DNA from: Diphasiastrum complanatum
Taxonomy: Eukaryota > Streptophyta > Lycopodiopsida > Lycopodiales > Lycopodiaceae
Direction of reading: 5' to 3'
Assembly: GCA_029204225.1 (NCBI GenBank)
Contig: CM055113.1
Coordinates: forward strand, 27,286,592-27,350,591
Length of the DNA: 64,000 nt
Positions 9,597 through 21,730 of this stretch are shown here, in pieces. The translations under genes and the position numbers were made by a program. A model generated the notes under the pieces. The model saw only the letters and a list, made by a program, of their open reading frames with translations, ran no database searches and was not told the DNA's origin. The number at the start of each line of letters is the position of its first letter. Position 1 is the first letter of the stretch.

Positions 9597-12499
9597 TTAT
9601 TTTAATATTTTATGTTCTACTCTTTGCCAATGATTCTATGTGCTTTCATCTATTTGTACATTGATAAGTTTTTCCACTCTTCAATAATCAAAGGAGGTTT
9701 ACTTTTTGTCAGTAATGTATCAAAAAAATTGTTATTTTTATTAATATATTCATAGAAATTGAACTAATAAGAATATGATTATTTTTATTAACATTCATCA
9801 TTTTCTTGAAGAGTATGGATTCAAAATTTTGATTTCATTCATACAAATCAAAACACCATCTCATTTATAAAAAACTAACATTGTAAGGAACTATTCAAAA
9901 GATTTTTGATACTAAATAATTCTAAAAAATTTTAAACTAATCCTAAAAATATCATGACATAAATTTCTGAGAAATATAAGTATAATCCTTATAATAATAA
10001 TATAAAGTACATTACTCTCAAAAGTCATCAACATCTTTTTACTCCTTTGGAGGAGTGAAACTTCCTCAACTACCTCTACAGTCTTGGACTAGGACATCTT
10101 CAAAATTCCTTGTGTCACCAAAATTCTTTTTCTACTTGCGACAGGTTGTGGTTCCTTTGACAGGGGAATGGCAAAGTCTTCGTCATCTGTATATTTTTCC
10201 ACTTTTGCCAACTCATCTAACAAAATTGAGAGAGATTTCATTTTTATTTTTATAAATTCTACTTAACTAGAATCTAAATGTACAAAAGCAATATCTCTGT
10301 CTTTTTGAATAGCACATGCACTAGTAGTATCGGTACCACTAAATAAATCTAACAAACAATCAGCTAGGTGTAAAAAAATTTCAGTTAATGACTAATTGAT
10401 TGTTATGGCTTCTGGTAGAGACAAGCCATAGAACATATTATAGGATTTTTTAATTTTTTTGCTACTACTAAATACTGGAACAAGTTGCCATAACTTGTCA
10501 TCCCGGTGGTGTTATAGTGTAACATCTAGCCCTTGTTGTCTAATGAATAATAAACAATGATTATATATTTGATTTCATTGCAAAGCTACGCGCCACTTAA
10601 GTTTATGACATTGGGCCTGTACCTAAAAAAGGACAACAAATAATCATTTTAGATAACAAAGAGTTACCATAATGCAAATGTGAGACGTATGAATACCTCA
10701 AAATATTAAAATTAATAAAATTTGTTAGTGATGAAAATTTATGATACTACATTCTTTATTCCAACGTTGTAGAATTTTTTTAGATTATGCTACTTACACG
10801 TTCCATACAAGTGGAAATTCAATATGTGACCATTAGAACTTGCAATTGTGAATAATCACATTATTGTATGTGGCGAATTATTTTTTAATTTTGAAGGAGA
10901 TATTACTATATAATTTTAGTTTCTAAATAGATCAATTTGAAAGCTCTATTATTTATGTCATTTCATAAATATAAAATTTGAGTCATAGTCAAACTACTTT
11001 GATGTAGTTATGTTGTCCAAATAAAAAATCTATTTGAAACTACACCAAGAAATATATGAGTTTGATTTAATAAACTGCTCTACATATATGACTATGCTCT
11101 CATGAGCAATAGTACATTTGTTTACTATAAAGATGTCTTAGAAACAAATGCACATGATTGATAGAGATTGTAACATAGAATTAGTCTATTTTATATATAA
11201 ATCTTTCATTCAATTTGAGTGAAATTAAAAAAATTAGGAAAAAAATGTTGTTATAAGTAATGTCGCATGTCTTATTATCACTTTTCTGACAACATAACAC
11301 TTCTCACTATCATTTATCACGTACATTCTTTTTACATTTTTTTATAGATGAGGATAAAAGCATTGTCTAAGAATTAGGTCAAATACTCATACCTTGTGAC
11401 TTAATCATGTTTTTTTTTGGGTGTGATTGGTTTATAATGCTCTAATCCTATACGGTTTATGATATGCTTTTATTGCTATTTGGAAGTAAAAAAATAATAA
11501 TATGGCTAGTTTTTTTATGAATTTTAAATGCTTATGTTAAAATCCAAGATGAGCCCTTGTAAAGATACTTTTACTGACTTCGCAACTTAATTGTCCAACT
11601 AGACCAATAGTTCTCTAGTTGTCAAAAAATGTAACAATCATGGATGCATGGAGATTTTTAGACTTTTCTGACTATATTTTGGTGATTTTTAAAACCATTT
11701 GATGGGATAATTGCCTCCCCATTAAATTGCATGTACTTGGTGGGTGGATGTGTAATCATGGTCTCTAATTTTTCTTAGCACACCCTTTCTCTTTTTCTTA
11801 ATTTTTCGGGTGGCGTGTGCGGTTTGGCTCGTTGGTCGGGTTTTTTGGTATGTTGGGTCACTGATGTGGCTCGTGTTATTTTCTCAGTGTTTAGAATGTG
11901 CCTTTCATAGCTTGTGTCTTTTGTCACCTAGGTGAACAAACTTCTTGGTACTGCAAGGCGTATAGATTTCAAAACTGGTCATATGTTAAACCAAGAGCTT
12001 TTCCAGTCCCAATTTTACAACAATCTTTTTGAAGATTTTTTTTCTCTTTTCGAACTAACATCTTCCACCATTCATGACTAGGGCTCTTTGACAAATCGGT
12101 TCCCCTCAAAAACACACTCGACAATTATATATTAATAACAATTGATCAAGTACATGATGAAATTTTAGCACCAATGTGATGGCTATTTTTGTAACTGACC
12201 AAAACCGTAAAGTCTTTTTACTGGCCATTTATAAGGCCACAAGATTTTGTCTGACCACTTTCAGGATGGCGAGCTGGGGCCCATTTCTACAGGCAAGTTT
12301 AATGCCGATGTTTTTAATAGTTTGGTTTTACATGCCAATTTTTTATGATTTTCTAACATTAGACGTCAATATTAATCTGATTTTCCATGTAGAAATATCG
12401 GTTGGCACAAAATCACTTGTGTCCATTCTCACAACATTAAGGTAAATCTGAATCTGCAATCTGCAATATGAAGTAATCAAATTCTAAAGCTTATCAAAA
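9597..12499. other. AT-rich spacer, no gene recognised
   Basis: Nearly 3 kb of AT-rich DNA. Small open frames (for example 10055-10255 and 12176-12445) have low-complexity, Phe/Leu-rich translations and no motif. The last few hundred bases before 12500 may be the far end of the minus-strand gypsy element (RNase H/integrase side), too decayed to read. Confidence 0.5.
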
Positions 12500-13147
12500 C
12501 TCTAATTCAGTTTCTCATTCCATACAACAGACAAACTAGGTTGATTCCTCTTTCTCTTTTTGTTAACAATCTCTTTTGTCAAATTATTGAGTAATGCTAC
12601 TATTTTAACATGGTCATTAATAAATTTCTGAAAAAAAAACTATAAATTCTAAAAATGCTTTAGCTAGCTTAACCGTTTTTGGAATCAGCCAATCAACTAC
12701 TATCTTGATTTTATCCTTCTCAAACTTGATCTCATAAGCAGTGACCTTATGACTAAGATAAATCAGCTCATGCTTAAAGAATTCACACTTGGATTCCTTA
12801 GCGTATAGTAACTCCTAACGGAGTTTCATCAAGAGAGTTCTAATGTTGTCTATGTATTCCTCGCAGGTCTTACGGAGACAAGAATAGTGTCTAGAAAGAC
12901 TACCACAACCTTTTCCAGATATTGACAAAACAAGTCATTCATCATTTTCTAGAACATTGGTGGAGTGTTCATTAACTCCAAAGTCAACACCAAGAACCTA
13001 TAATGGCCAAAGCTAGTACAAAATCCAGTCGTTTGGACATATTACAATTTAATTCTTTTCTAATGGTATCCTACTTTGAGATCAATCTTAGTGAAGTATT
13101 TAGCCCCACTTAAGCGATCCACAAGGTCATCCATCAAAGCTGGAAAA
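12500..13147 (-). pseudogene. Ty3/gypsy reverse transcriptase, C-terminal half, broken
   Basis: On the minus strand, from 13141 leftwards, decayed RT motifs appear in gypsy order: MDDLVDRLSGAKYFTKIDLK (about 13075-13134), then MMNDLFCQYLEKVVVVFLDT near 12890-12950 (FLDT in place of FLDD, the polymerase active site), then the SKCEFFKHELIYLGH-type region and the start of the RT/RNase H linker. Stops interrupt it repeatedly. The N-terminal half lies at 17069-17330; A2 is inserted between them. Confidence 0.8.
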
Positions 13148-13795
13148 TGTGATTGATTCAACTAGTTTTCTCATATTTGCTATATTTCCATATTTGGCAT
13201 ATTGAGGCCAACTTTGTTTTTAGACTAAGAGATTGACTTTTCAAAGTTCATTAGTCTAAATGTCATTTGAATAAACACTTTTTGAAAGTGTCAGAAAGTT
13301 AGAAGGCGAGTATGAGTAGATTCAAATTTGAATGTTGGGTACTTTGAATCTAGACCCAAAAATAGTAGGGTTAGCATTTTGGAGGGAAAGCCAAGTGCCA
13401 AATAGGGTTTGGACTTGTTATAAAAGGATGTAACTCATGGAGAGAGTGATCTTCTCTCTTCTCTATCTCATTTCATGCTTATACATGGTTCTCTTGGGTA
13501 CTACTATCCATTGGTGCACTGTACTTGTGATTGCATGCAATTTTATGTGTAGAATGATCCATAATTGTTATTTTCAGATCCACACGTGTGAAATATAGTA
13601 GCTTGCTGGTTTTGTACAGACATGAATAGTACTTTATCATTTCCTTCAAGTTTGATCAAGTTCTATTAGTGTTTGCATCTCATTTTGTGTGTAGATGCTG
13701 ATTTTTCGACATTGGTGAGATTGGTAGTGTATTTCTCTTTCTAACCAAAGATCTTTCAAAGCTAATTGGATCTTAAGGATCTGAAAACTTCCACA
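13148..13795 (+). repeat. 5' LTR of A2 (648 bp)
   Basis: Same length as the A1 LTR. The TATA box TTATAAAAGG lies near 13419-13428 and the CACACGTGTG palindrome at 13581-13590. The primer site TGGTATCAAAGC follows at 13796-13807. Confidence 0.9.
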
Positions 13796-14398
13796 TGGTA
13801 TCAAAGCTTGTGTTTTAGGTTATGAAGGAGGAAATCAGATCTATCAATGATTTGGTGAAGATGTCAAGTCTAGAGCATGCTAGAGGGGATTCTACACCAA
13901 AATTAAAATTTTTTGCTTTTGTAGATTGGATCTTTGTAGATCAAACCCCTATATAGGTCTATAAACTTGATCAATTCCAATGTTTGATTTCACATACTGG
14001 ATTTGGCCAATTTTTTAATCAATGGATCAGCTTTAGTAGTGGCTAATAGATTGCATATCAAATTTTCAGCATTTGCATGTAGATTTGGAAAAGTCAATTT
14101 TTTGTGATTTTGTCAAAACGCTAATTTTGACTGGATCTCTAGATAGTGAGGTTTCTGGACTTCATTTGAGTGTGTTTCAATCTTAATAAGTGGCAAAAGT
14201 CATTAGATTGAGGATAGATCATAGGTTGATCAAGATTCCATGATTCTATGTATTGATTTACTTGGTATAAGTGCTAGAAGAGAATTTGTGTGAGATAGTT
14301 TCAAATCTTGGTGATTTCTTTTGAAAGCATTTGTTCTTATTCAAAAGAGTGCTTTGTGCATTGAAACAGGTTGAAAAAGAAGATCAGGTCATTTCTAC

Positions 14399-16442
14399 AT
14401 GGCAACCTCAATTGGAGTCATGTTGGAAGCCAATGATAGGCTTACCTCCAGTAACTATTCATTGCGGATTGTGAGGATGGAATCACAGGCTTGAGATGAA
14501 TGATGTTTTGGATATTGTTGTAGGGTTGGAGGAGAGACCAGCAACACAACAAGATCAAATGAGGTATGACAAGAGGGCCGAGAAGGCTCTACACATGATA
14601 AAGATGAATGCTACCAATGAGCTTCTCAAGCTGGTAAGTGTGCACATCATCTTGGGAAGCTTGGAATCTATTGAAGAAGCTTTATGAATCCAAGTCTACT
14701 TCTAGAGTGTCGACTCTAGGAAGGCAAATTATTTTTTGTTTGCAAAAGAATGAAGAAAGCCCAAGTACTTTGTTTTGAGGATAAAGGCATTGAATGATGA
14801 GTTGGCTTGCATTGATGAAAGCATTAAGGAAGGAGAGGCTCTTATTCAAGTAATTCTTAATGGCTTGTTGGATGCTCATGCTAACATTGTTCAAAGTATT
14901 TCTATTCAAAAGGCTTTGCCAAGTTTAATGGATCTTCGAGAGATCTTGATCTTCAAGCAAGAGGTGGATCTACATCGACACTTCAAGAGGATGCTATGTT
15001 CACAAAGGGCAAAACCAAAAGTAAGTGGTCTAAAGGGTATGTCACTTTCCTAACCTCTTTGGATGAACCTACAAGTGTAGATCAAGCAAGGAAAGAAGAG
15101 GAGTGGATCCAAGCAATGGATCTTGAGTATCAAGCTCTTATGAAGAATGGAACATGGAGACTGGTGGAGTTGCCTAAGGACAAGAAAGCTATTGGATGCA
15201 AATGGATCTTCAAGATGAAGACAAACAAAGATGGATCTATCAACAAGTACAAGGCAAGGTTAGTGGCAAAAGGAAATGCTCAACAACAAGGGATTGACTA
15301 TTATGAGACCTTTTCACCCATGGCATAGATGGTAAGCATTTGAGTCATCATTTCACTTGCTACTAGTGATCTTGAGGAGGATGTGTACATGGAGTAGCCC
15401 GAGAGTTACATTTCATCAACAAAGCCAAATCATGTGTGTCTACTACAAAAGAGCTTGTATGGCCTTAAGCAAGCACCAAGAAGTTGGTATGCTAGGATTA
15501 ACACTTTTTTACTCTCTCAAGGCTTTGTTATGAGTGAGTATGATCATTCACTTTATTACAGGTTTGCAGGAAATGATGTTACCATCTTGCTAATCTATGT
15601 GGATGATATCATCTTGAGCGGTGGAGACAATCAAGATGTGGAGGATATCAAGAATGCTCTTAAGAAGGAGTTTGAGGTGCATGATCTTGGTAATTTTCAT
15701 TACAATTTGAAAATAGAAGTCATTAGATCTTCTCAATCTACTTTCATTTGTCAGAAAAAGTATGCTTATTCTATTCTAGAAAGATTTCTTATGGTAGATG
15801 CAAAAGCTAGTGATACACCTATGGAGTCTCATGTAAAGCTAACTATAAGAGGTAATGAAAGGTCCTTCGAGGACATTACTCTCTATAGGAAGCTAGTTGA
15901 ATTTGAGACTTTGGCATATTGTATGAGGGATCATCACCTAATCTTTTTGGATTTTCAGATTTAGACTATGTTGGAGATGTAATGGATAGGAAATCCAATA
16001 GCGCTCATTGTATTTTCATAGGTTATGGAGCTATATCATGGACGTCGAAGAAACAAGCGACTATCTCATTGTCATCTAGTGAGGCTGAGTACAAAGCTCT
16101 TACACATTGCACAAAGGAGATGGTATGGATCAAGAGGATGATCAAGGATCCTCACTTACTGGATTTTTCAGAGAGCCCAATCATCTTTTGCGACAATCAA
16201 TCAGCCCAAAGATTGGCAACCAATCTATCTTTCATGCTAGGAGCAAGCATATTGAGGTGCAATATCATTTTGTGAGGGAGCAAGTCATTGCAAAGGAGGT
16301 GGAGCTTCAACATGTGTCTTCAAGGGAATGTGTAGCTGATATCTTTACCAAAGAATTCGGAAATGACTTTTTCATGAAGCATTGGACATCACTTGGAGTG
16401 TCATCAAAGTCTATGCTAAAACTAGTTGAAGAGAGAGTGTGA
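14399..16442 (+). pseudogene. Copia gag-(deletion)-RT-RNase H of A2
   Basis: Starts with ATG at 14399 (MATSIGVMLEANDRL), then a frameshift early in gag. Gag reads to KGKTKSKWSKG and joins directly to YVTFLTSLDEPTSVDQA at about 15035, so roughly 1.7 kb corresponding to 5610-7315 of A1 is gone with the frame kept across the join. RT follows with a stop at 15327-15329, then QAPRSWYAR, an intact YVDDIILSGG near 15596, a second deletion after LYRKLV, and RNase H (WTSKKQATISLSSSEAEY near 16040-16090). The polypurine tract GAAGAGAGAG (16428-16437) abuts the 3' LTR. Confidence 0.88.
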
Positions 16443-17068
16443 AAGATTCAACTAGTTTGATCATATTTGCGATATTTCCATATTTGGCATATTGAGGCCA
16501 ACTTTGTTTTTAGACTTAGAGATTGACTTTTCAAAGTTCATTAGTCTAAATGTCATTTGAATAAACACTTTTTGAAAGTGTGGGAAAGTTAGAAGGCGAG
16601 TTTGATTAGACTCAAATTTGAATGTTGGGTACTTTGAATCTAGACCCAAAAATAGTAGGATTAGCATTTTGGAGGGAAAGCCAAGTGGCCAAATAAGGTT
16701 TGGACCTATTATAAAAGGATGTAACTCATGGAGAGAGTGATCTTCTCTCTTCTCTATCTCAGTTCATGCCTATACATGGTTCTCTTGGGTTCTACTATCC
16801 ATTGGTGCACTATACTTGTGATTGCATGCAATTTTATGTGTAGAATGATCTATAATTGTTATTTTCGAATCCACACGTGTGAAATATAGTAGCTTTCTGG
16901 TTTTTTATGGACAACAACAGTACTTTATTATTTCATTCAAGTTTGATCAAGTTCTATTAGTGTTTGCATCTTATTTTGTGTGTAGATGCTGATTTTTCTA
17001 CATTGGTGAGATTGGTATGTAGTTTTCTTTCTAACCAAAGATATCTTAAGGATCTGAAAACTTTCACA
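16438..17068 (+). repeat. 3' LTR of A2 (631 bp)
   Basis: Begins TGTGAAAGATTC right after the polypurine tract and ends CTTTCACA. It is slightly shorter than the 5' LTR because bases are missing near the 3' end. The palindrome CACACGTGTG is at 16872-16881. Confidence 0.9.
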
Positions 17069-17330
17069 ATGGATATTTATTATTAATACTAGCTTTGTTC
17101 AACCCCTTGTAATTATCCATGCACATCTAAAGACCTCCGTATTTCTTTGCTTTTAGAAAAACAAGAGCATCTCATGGTCCCTTACTGGGTTCGATATGTC
17201 CCATGAGTTTCCTATTTGATTTGAAATCTCTATCTCCTCTTTTTGAGAGAACCTAAAAGACTATCTGTGAAGTTTTTAGCATGTATGAACTTCACCACAC
17301 ATCTTATAGGATCTTAATGAGGTATTGTGA
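17069..17330 (-). pseudogene. Ty3/gypsy reverse transcriptase, N-terminal half, broken
   Basis: On the minus strand, gypsy RT motifs read LMGHIEPSKGPWDALVLF-like (about 17160-17210, with one stop), then CMDNYKGLNKASINNKYP (about 17075-17130), the usual start of the RT palm. The sequence ends exactly at the A2 border and continues at 13147 with MDDLVDRLSGAKYF. No protease or gag is readable to the right. Confidence 0.78.
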
Positions 17331-18127
17331 TGGCACACATATTACTAGAAAATAGCACAATGGCATACCACGGACTCAAAAAACTAAGTCATTATTATGA
17401 GAGATAGACATCATAAATTATTCTAAGTGCTCACTATGTCAAAAACAGCCTCCTCTTGGGTAGAGAGAGAATATGAATCCAAAATACTCGAGTAAGAGAA
17501 TGTTCAAAAGCTCATCAAAATCTCAATATACACAATATGGCAAACTAGCAAAAAATTCCCTACATCAAGAGGCTCGAGTTCCTAGGTGGATTTCCAAGTG
17601 TCCAAGGCTTGATCCACATGTATAGATTAACTCTACTATCATAGATCCACATCTCAAAGTACATGCATGATGTGGCAAAAATTGCATATCTACTTCCTAG
17701 ACATGTGTAGAATTTTCCTAGTTACATTCTACCTAACTTTGCATGCTACCAAATTTTGTGCATGCCAACACATCAAATACTACCAAACTCAAACTCGACC
17801 TATTCTAGAAGGATATGTGCTCAATTCACATTCCTTTACGTACATTAAAATATACAAAGAAATAAAATGAGCATGGCCCCCAAAGTCAACATAGGAAGAT
17901 ATTTTTTACCATTCTTTACACTATCTAGAGATAGGTGGACTTTCTGGAGTTAACTCTATCATGTGATCTAATGACCTAACCATTAGGTAATTCTGATGGA
18001 AAAACATCTTGAAATTCACTTATGATTTGATTTTCCATTACTTGTTCATGATCTAAACTTACTGAGTTAAGAATTGTAGAGAATTCAAAACTATTTAGAT
18101 ACACATCATAAACATCCACAATAGGCC
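17331..18127. other. Spacer, no gene recognised
   Basis: AT-rich DNA with no motif-bearing frame. It may hold unreadable parts of the gypsy element whose RT lies to the left. Confidence 0.45.
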
Positions 18128-19103
18128 ATTAGGGCCCTTTTTGGACTCAAAAAAGGCCTCTTCACTAATTATAATTAGTGTTAATGATGACATGTGTACC
18201 AATAAGAGAATGACAACAGAGATGGAATGGTCCATATGACATGGCATATCCAATGGTGTAAATTAGATCTTCAAATTTTAACCCACCCACTAACCCTCCT
18301 CTAACTCTACTTTCTCAACCCATAATGATGATGATATGAAGTATCAAATTTGAAAACAAAAATATAGCCATTTTTTCAAAGCCTTCAAAAGTTGGCTTTT
18401 ATAACTCAAAATGAAGAAAAGAGGGCCCAATATTTTTTGGGCCTCCAAAATTCAAAAAAAATTAAGGGGAACGGGCTCCTTGTCCTTTCTCCCCTCCCCT
18501 TTTGACCTTTCCCCTCTCCTCAGGCATGCCGGGTTTCACACCCACAACGTGTTGCCCCACCCCCTCCCTTCAGGCCGCAGGGCTCGTTGGGCACCCCAAG
18601 GTCCGGAGGAGCCCAAATGCAAGCGCCCCTTCGCCTCCCCCTTGGGCCTGTCCGGACAACTGCGACTCAGGGGATGGGGAGGGCGTACTTGGGCCCAGCG
18701 GCCCGAAGGGAGTGGGTGGGGCAACACACTGGGGGGGGGGGGTGTGGAGGGGCATTGTACTCCCATCCCCCCTCTCCCTTATTTTTTTTTGAATTTTATT
18801 TCAAAATGGTGGCCTAAAGAGATATTGGGCCTCCTTTTTTTTCCATTTTGAGTTATAAAAGCTTATTTTTGAAGGCTTTGAAAAGTGAAGATCATATTGG
18901 GTTTCAAATTTCAGGCTATATTAAAATCGTTTGTCCTTGCTATATTACACTAGGTTCAAGTAGAGCCTATTGAAATGTGAGTTAACCCAAGATAAACCCA
19001 GGTTGAACTGCCACGTAAGACAATCAATGAGCTAATTAATCCTAATCGGCAAATATGTTTATGCAAGGAACAGGCCCTTTTTGAGTTCAAAAGGGGACCT
19101 AAT
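18128..19103. mobile_element. Foldback (long inverted repeat) DNA element with GC-rich core
   Basis: The two ends, ATTAGGGCCCTTTTTGGACT at 18128 and the inverse of ATTAGGTCCCCTTTTGAACT at 19103, match over about 32 bases with four differences. Further in, 18376-18450 pairs with 18815-18885 (blocks such as GCTTTTATAACTCAAAATG), and the very GC-rich interior 18480-18650 pairs with 18660-18790 (GTGTTGCCCCACC against its inverse). The centre is near 18652. Open frames on both strands give proline-rich mirror-image translations and are products of the palindrome. The ends with GGGCC next to TTA/TAA resemble PIF/Harbinger MITEs, but a clean target duplication is not visible. No transposase is encoded. 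Confidence 0.8.
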
Positions 19104-20111
19104 ACTAAAAAAACTCATATTACGAATAATCAAATGCTTCCATTATGCATGTACAAAATTACTGCCAAATAAAATAATTATCTTATCACCCTCTTTGAGA
19201 TTGAGAATATGTCTATCAACATAAATCATTAGAGATGACGATTTACTAAATAACCATTCATAACAAAAAAATGAAATCTATCTAAAATATGAAAATCAAC
19301 TAATTCTCTAAAATCTTGAATCTGTATTGGGAGAGTTTGCCTACGTGTGAGATGAATTTTGTGATCAAGATCCATAAAGATTCAACGTCCACTAGTAGGC
19401 GAGATATACATTCGTGAGAGAACCGTGTTTCTCCCATGCCAACGCACTGCGTGGATTTGCATGCAGTGCTTGAAGAAATTAGAGAAAGATCAATACAGAT
19501 GATTTTTCTTGTTGTGTCTGATCTCGAATGCGAATGCGTCTGTTATTAATCATGTGTCTGAGTTTTTCCTAGTTCATTTGAATTCTGCACCTTGGTTGAA
19601 ACTATGTTGAATGCTACATTAATTTTATAAACGTAGACCAATAGTGCCTGACTACATTCTGGAGGATTGTAGGAGTGGTTCAGCTGGCAATGTCCAGCGA
19701 TCATAGCTGAACTCCATCCGAGTCACAAGAGGATTGTGGTTGTCCCGACAGTTTCGTGACTGCAAAATCCATCATCTTCACAAACTATGGAAAAAACATA
19801 CATGCAATCAAAACATTTATGTTTTTTGACAATTTTACTCTCAAAATTGCCAAAATTTCAAACATCCATAAATTGTAGTGCACTAAATTGGTCACTGTAA
19901 AGCACAGTACAAAGAGTGACCAAGTGACCGAGATGCCAGACATGTCACTCTACCACGTTAGTTTCATAGATGTGAGAACATAACCTATAAATTTTGTAGT
20001 AGGGCGCACTTCCAATAAGAGGTTTCTTTCAAAATCAAGAAAACATCAACCTAGCACCCAAAGAGACATTACCAACAATTCTAAAAAGTATATTAGACTC
20101 CTATAAAGCCT
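19104..20111. other. Spacer, no gene recognised
   Basis: Nothing readable; AT-rich sequence with a few GT-rich blocks near 19660-19760. Confidence 0.45.
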
Positions 20112-20812
20112 TCAATTAGGTCCAAAAATGTAGTATGGGCTGAGAACAAAGAAATTTTCAACTTGTGGGAGTGCTTTAGCTAAAAATTTTATGGAGATAG
20201 AGCACAAACCTCTGGCAACCAATTTACAGGTGCATTCGATGCTCCCTGATGGTAAGGATAAAAGGTCTGATACTAATTTCTCTTTTGATGTATACTCCGA
20301 GGGTTGAATGGGCAAAATGTTGTTTCGTGTGATGATTTGTTGCCTCGGTGGCAAAACCTTTGTGTCAGTTTGAGATTTTGCTTCAAAACTGGACGCTCAT
20401 TCATTGTATGGTTTTGGGTACAAATTGAACCTCATACATTCTCTCGTTGGGACTGTTGTAGCTGGTTCTATTCTGGTGGATTTGGAGTTGGTGCTTTAGC
20501 TCCTTGCAAGGTCTTCGGTTTCTGATCAGACTATTCTGTTAGTTGTTCCATTTGCTGCTTGTGTAACTTTGTCATTTGCTCCATCAATAGCTCTGTGGAT
20601 ATGTTGGATGCATTGGATGATGGTGCTACCGAGGGAGTCGGATTATGGGTGGTCAGATATGATTCTTCATCTAAACCCTCGTCTTCTTCCCTGATGGCAT
20701 CTTCCATTGCTTCCTGCAATGTGGCATACTACTCTCGTCGTTTAAGTTCTCTTCTGATACTTCATCGTAGCCCCCCGAGGAACCACATAATAACCGCATG
20801 ATCCGGAGGTAG
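20112..20812 (-). pseudogene. Possible gypsy gag C-terminal region, broken
   Basis: Two minus-strand open frames (20354-20112 and 20719-20531). The second is acidic then polar, with a Met/Gln-rich helix (EQMTKLHKQQMEQL) that resembles linker parts of gag. They lie downstream, in minus-strand direction, of a gag capsid fragment at 21692-21463 and are separated from it by a solo LTR. The link to that gag is from position and strand; sequence support is weak. Confidence 0.35.
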
Positions 20813-21462
20813 TGTGAAAGATTCAACTAGTTTGATCATATTTGCTATATTTCCATACTTGGCAAATTGAGGCCAACTCTATTTTTAGACTTAGAGATTG
20901 ACTTTTCAAAGTTCATTAGTCTAATTTTTATTTGAATAAACATTTTTTTGAAAGTGTTGGAAAGTTAGAAGGTGATTTTGAGTAGATTCAAATCTAAATG
21001 TTGGGTACTTTGAATCTAGACCCAAAAATAGTAAGGTTAGCATTTTGGAGGAAAAACCAAGTGGCCAAATAGGTTTTGGACTTGTTATAAAAGGAGGAAA
21101 CTCATGGAGAGACACATATTCTCTCTTCTCTACCTCATTTCATGCTTATACATGGTTCTTTGGGGTTCTATTATCCATTGGTGCACTATACTTGCGATTG
21201 CATGCAATTCTATGTGTAGAATGATCTATATTTGTTATTTTTGGATCCACACATGTGAAATACAATAGCTTGCTGGTTTTGTATGGATAGCAACAGTACT
21301 TTATCATTTGGTTCATGTTTGATCAAGTTCTATTAGAGTTTGCATCTCATTTTGTGTGTAGATGCTGATTTTTCTACATTGGTGAAATTGGTAAAGTATT
21401 TTCTTTTGTAACCATAGATTAGGGACATGGATTGGATCATAAATGATCTGAAATCCTTCATA
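20813..21462 (+). repeat. Solo LTR of copia family A (650 bp)
   Basis: Starts TGTGAAAGATTC and ends in a diverged CCTTCATA. It has the family TATA region near 21084-21093 and a CACACATGTG variant of the palindrome (about 21247-21256). There is no primer site or internal sequence after it, so this is a solo LTR left by LTR-LTR recombination. Flanking bases GGTAG and GTTAA do not give a clear duplication. Confidence 0.88.
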
Positions 21463-21730
21463 GTTAAGGCTGCATTGACCCATTCTATGTAGTCCCTAAC
21501 CCTTTCTCTTTTTCCCATTTTGACCTTGCTCAGCAGGAGAAAAGGATGTTCCAAAAACTTTCTTGGCTTAAAGTGCATGATGAGAGCCACTTTAACCCCT
21601 TTCCAATTGGTCTTCTCTTCTTTCGATAGGTTGAAGAACCAATCTTGTGCTACAGCTACCAGAGACATGGGAAACAACATCAGTTTCTCCATCGGTGTCC
21701 GATTGTGGAAGGTATGATGGTGTAGATAAA
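21463..21730 (-). pseudogene. Gypsy-type gag capsid fragment
   Basis: Minus strand from 21692: LMLFPMSLVAVAQDWFFNL, then KEEKTNWKGVKVALIMHFKP and SKVKMGKRERVRDYIEWVN, the pattern of the retrotransposon gag domain (helix, W-F/Y-x-x-L, W-x-x-hydrophobic, then the R/E-rich segment). The frame is cut at the border of the solo LTR. Gag proteins package element RNA. No zinc knuckle is found in the remaining sequence. Confidence 0.65.

Larger units (their letters stand above)
13148..17068 (+). mobile_element. Ty1/copia element A2, internally deleted
   Basis: Bounded by TGTGATTG at 13148 and CTTTCACA at 17068, with two LTRs of 648 and 631 bp, a Met-type primer site, gag, RT and RNase H. Protease and integrase are absent. 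It lies inside a gypsy RT whose reading resumes on each side. The expected 5-bp target duplication is not clear: the left flank ends GGAAAA and the right flank begins ATGGA. Confidence 0.9.

Noticed and set aside
18411-18851. Proline/glycine-rich proteins on both strands
   Set aside because: Mirror translations of the foldback stem; no independent coding evidence.
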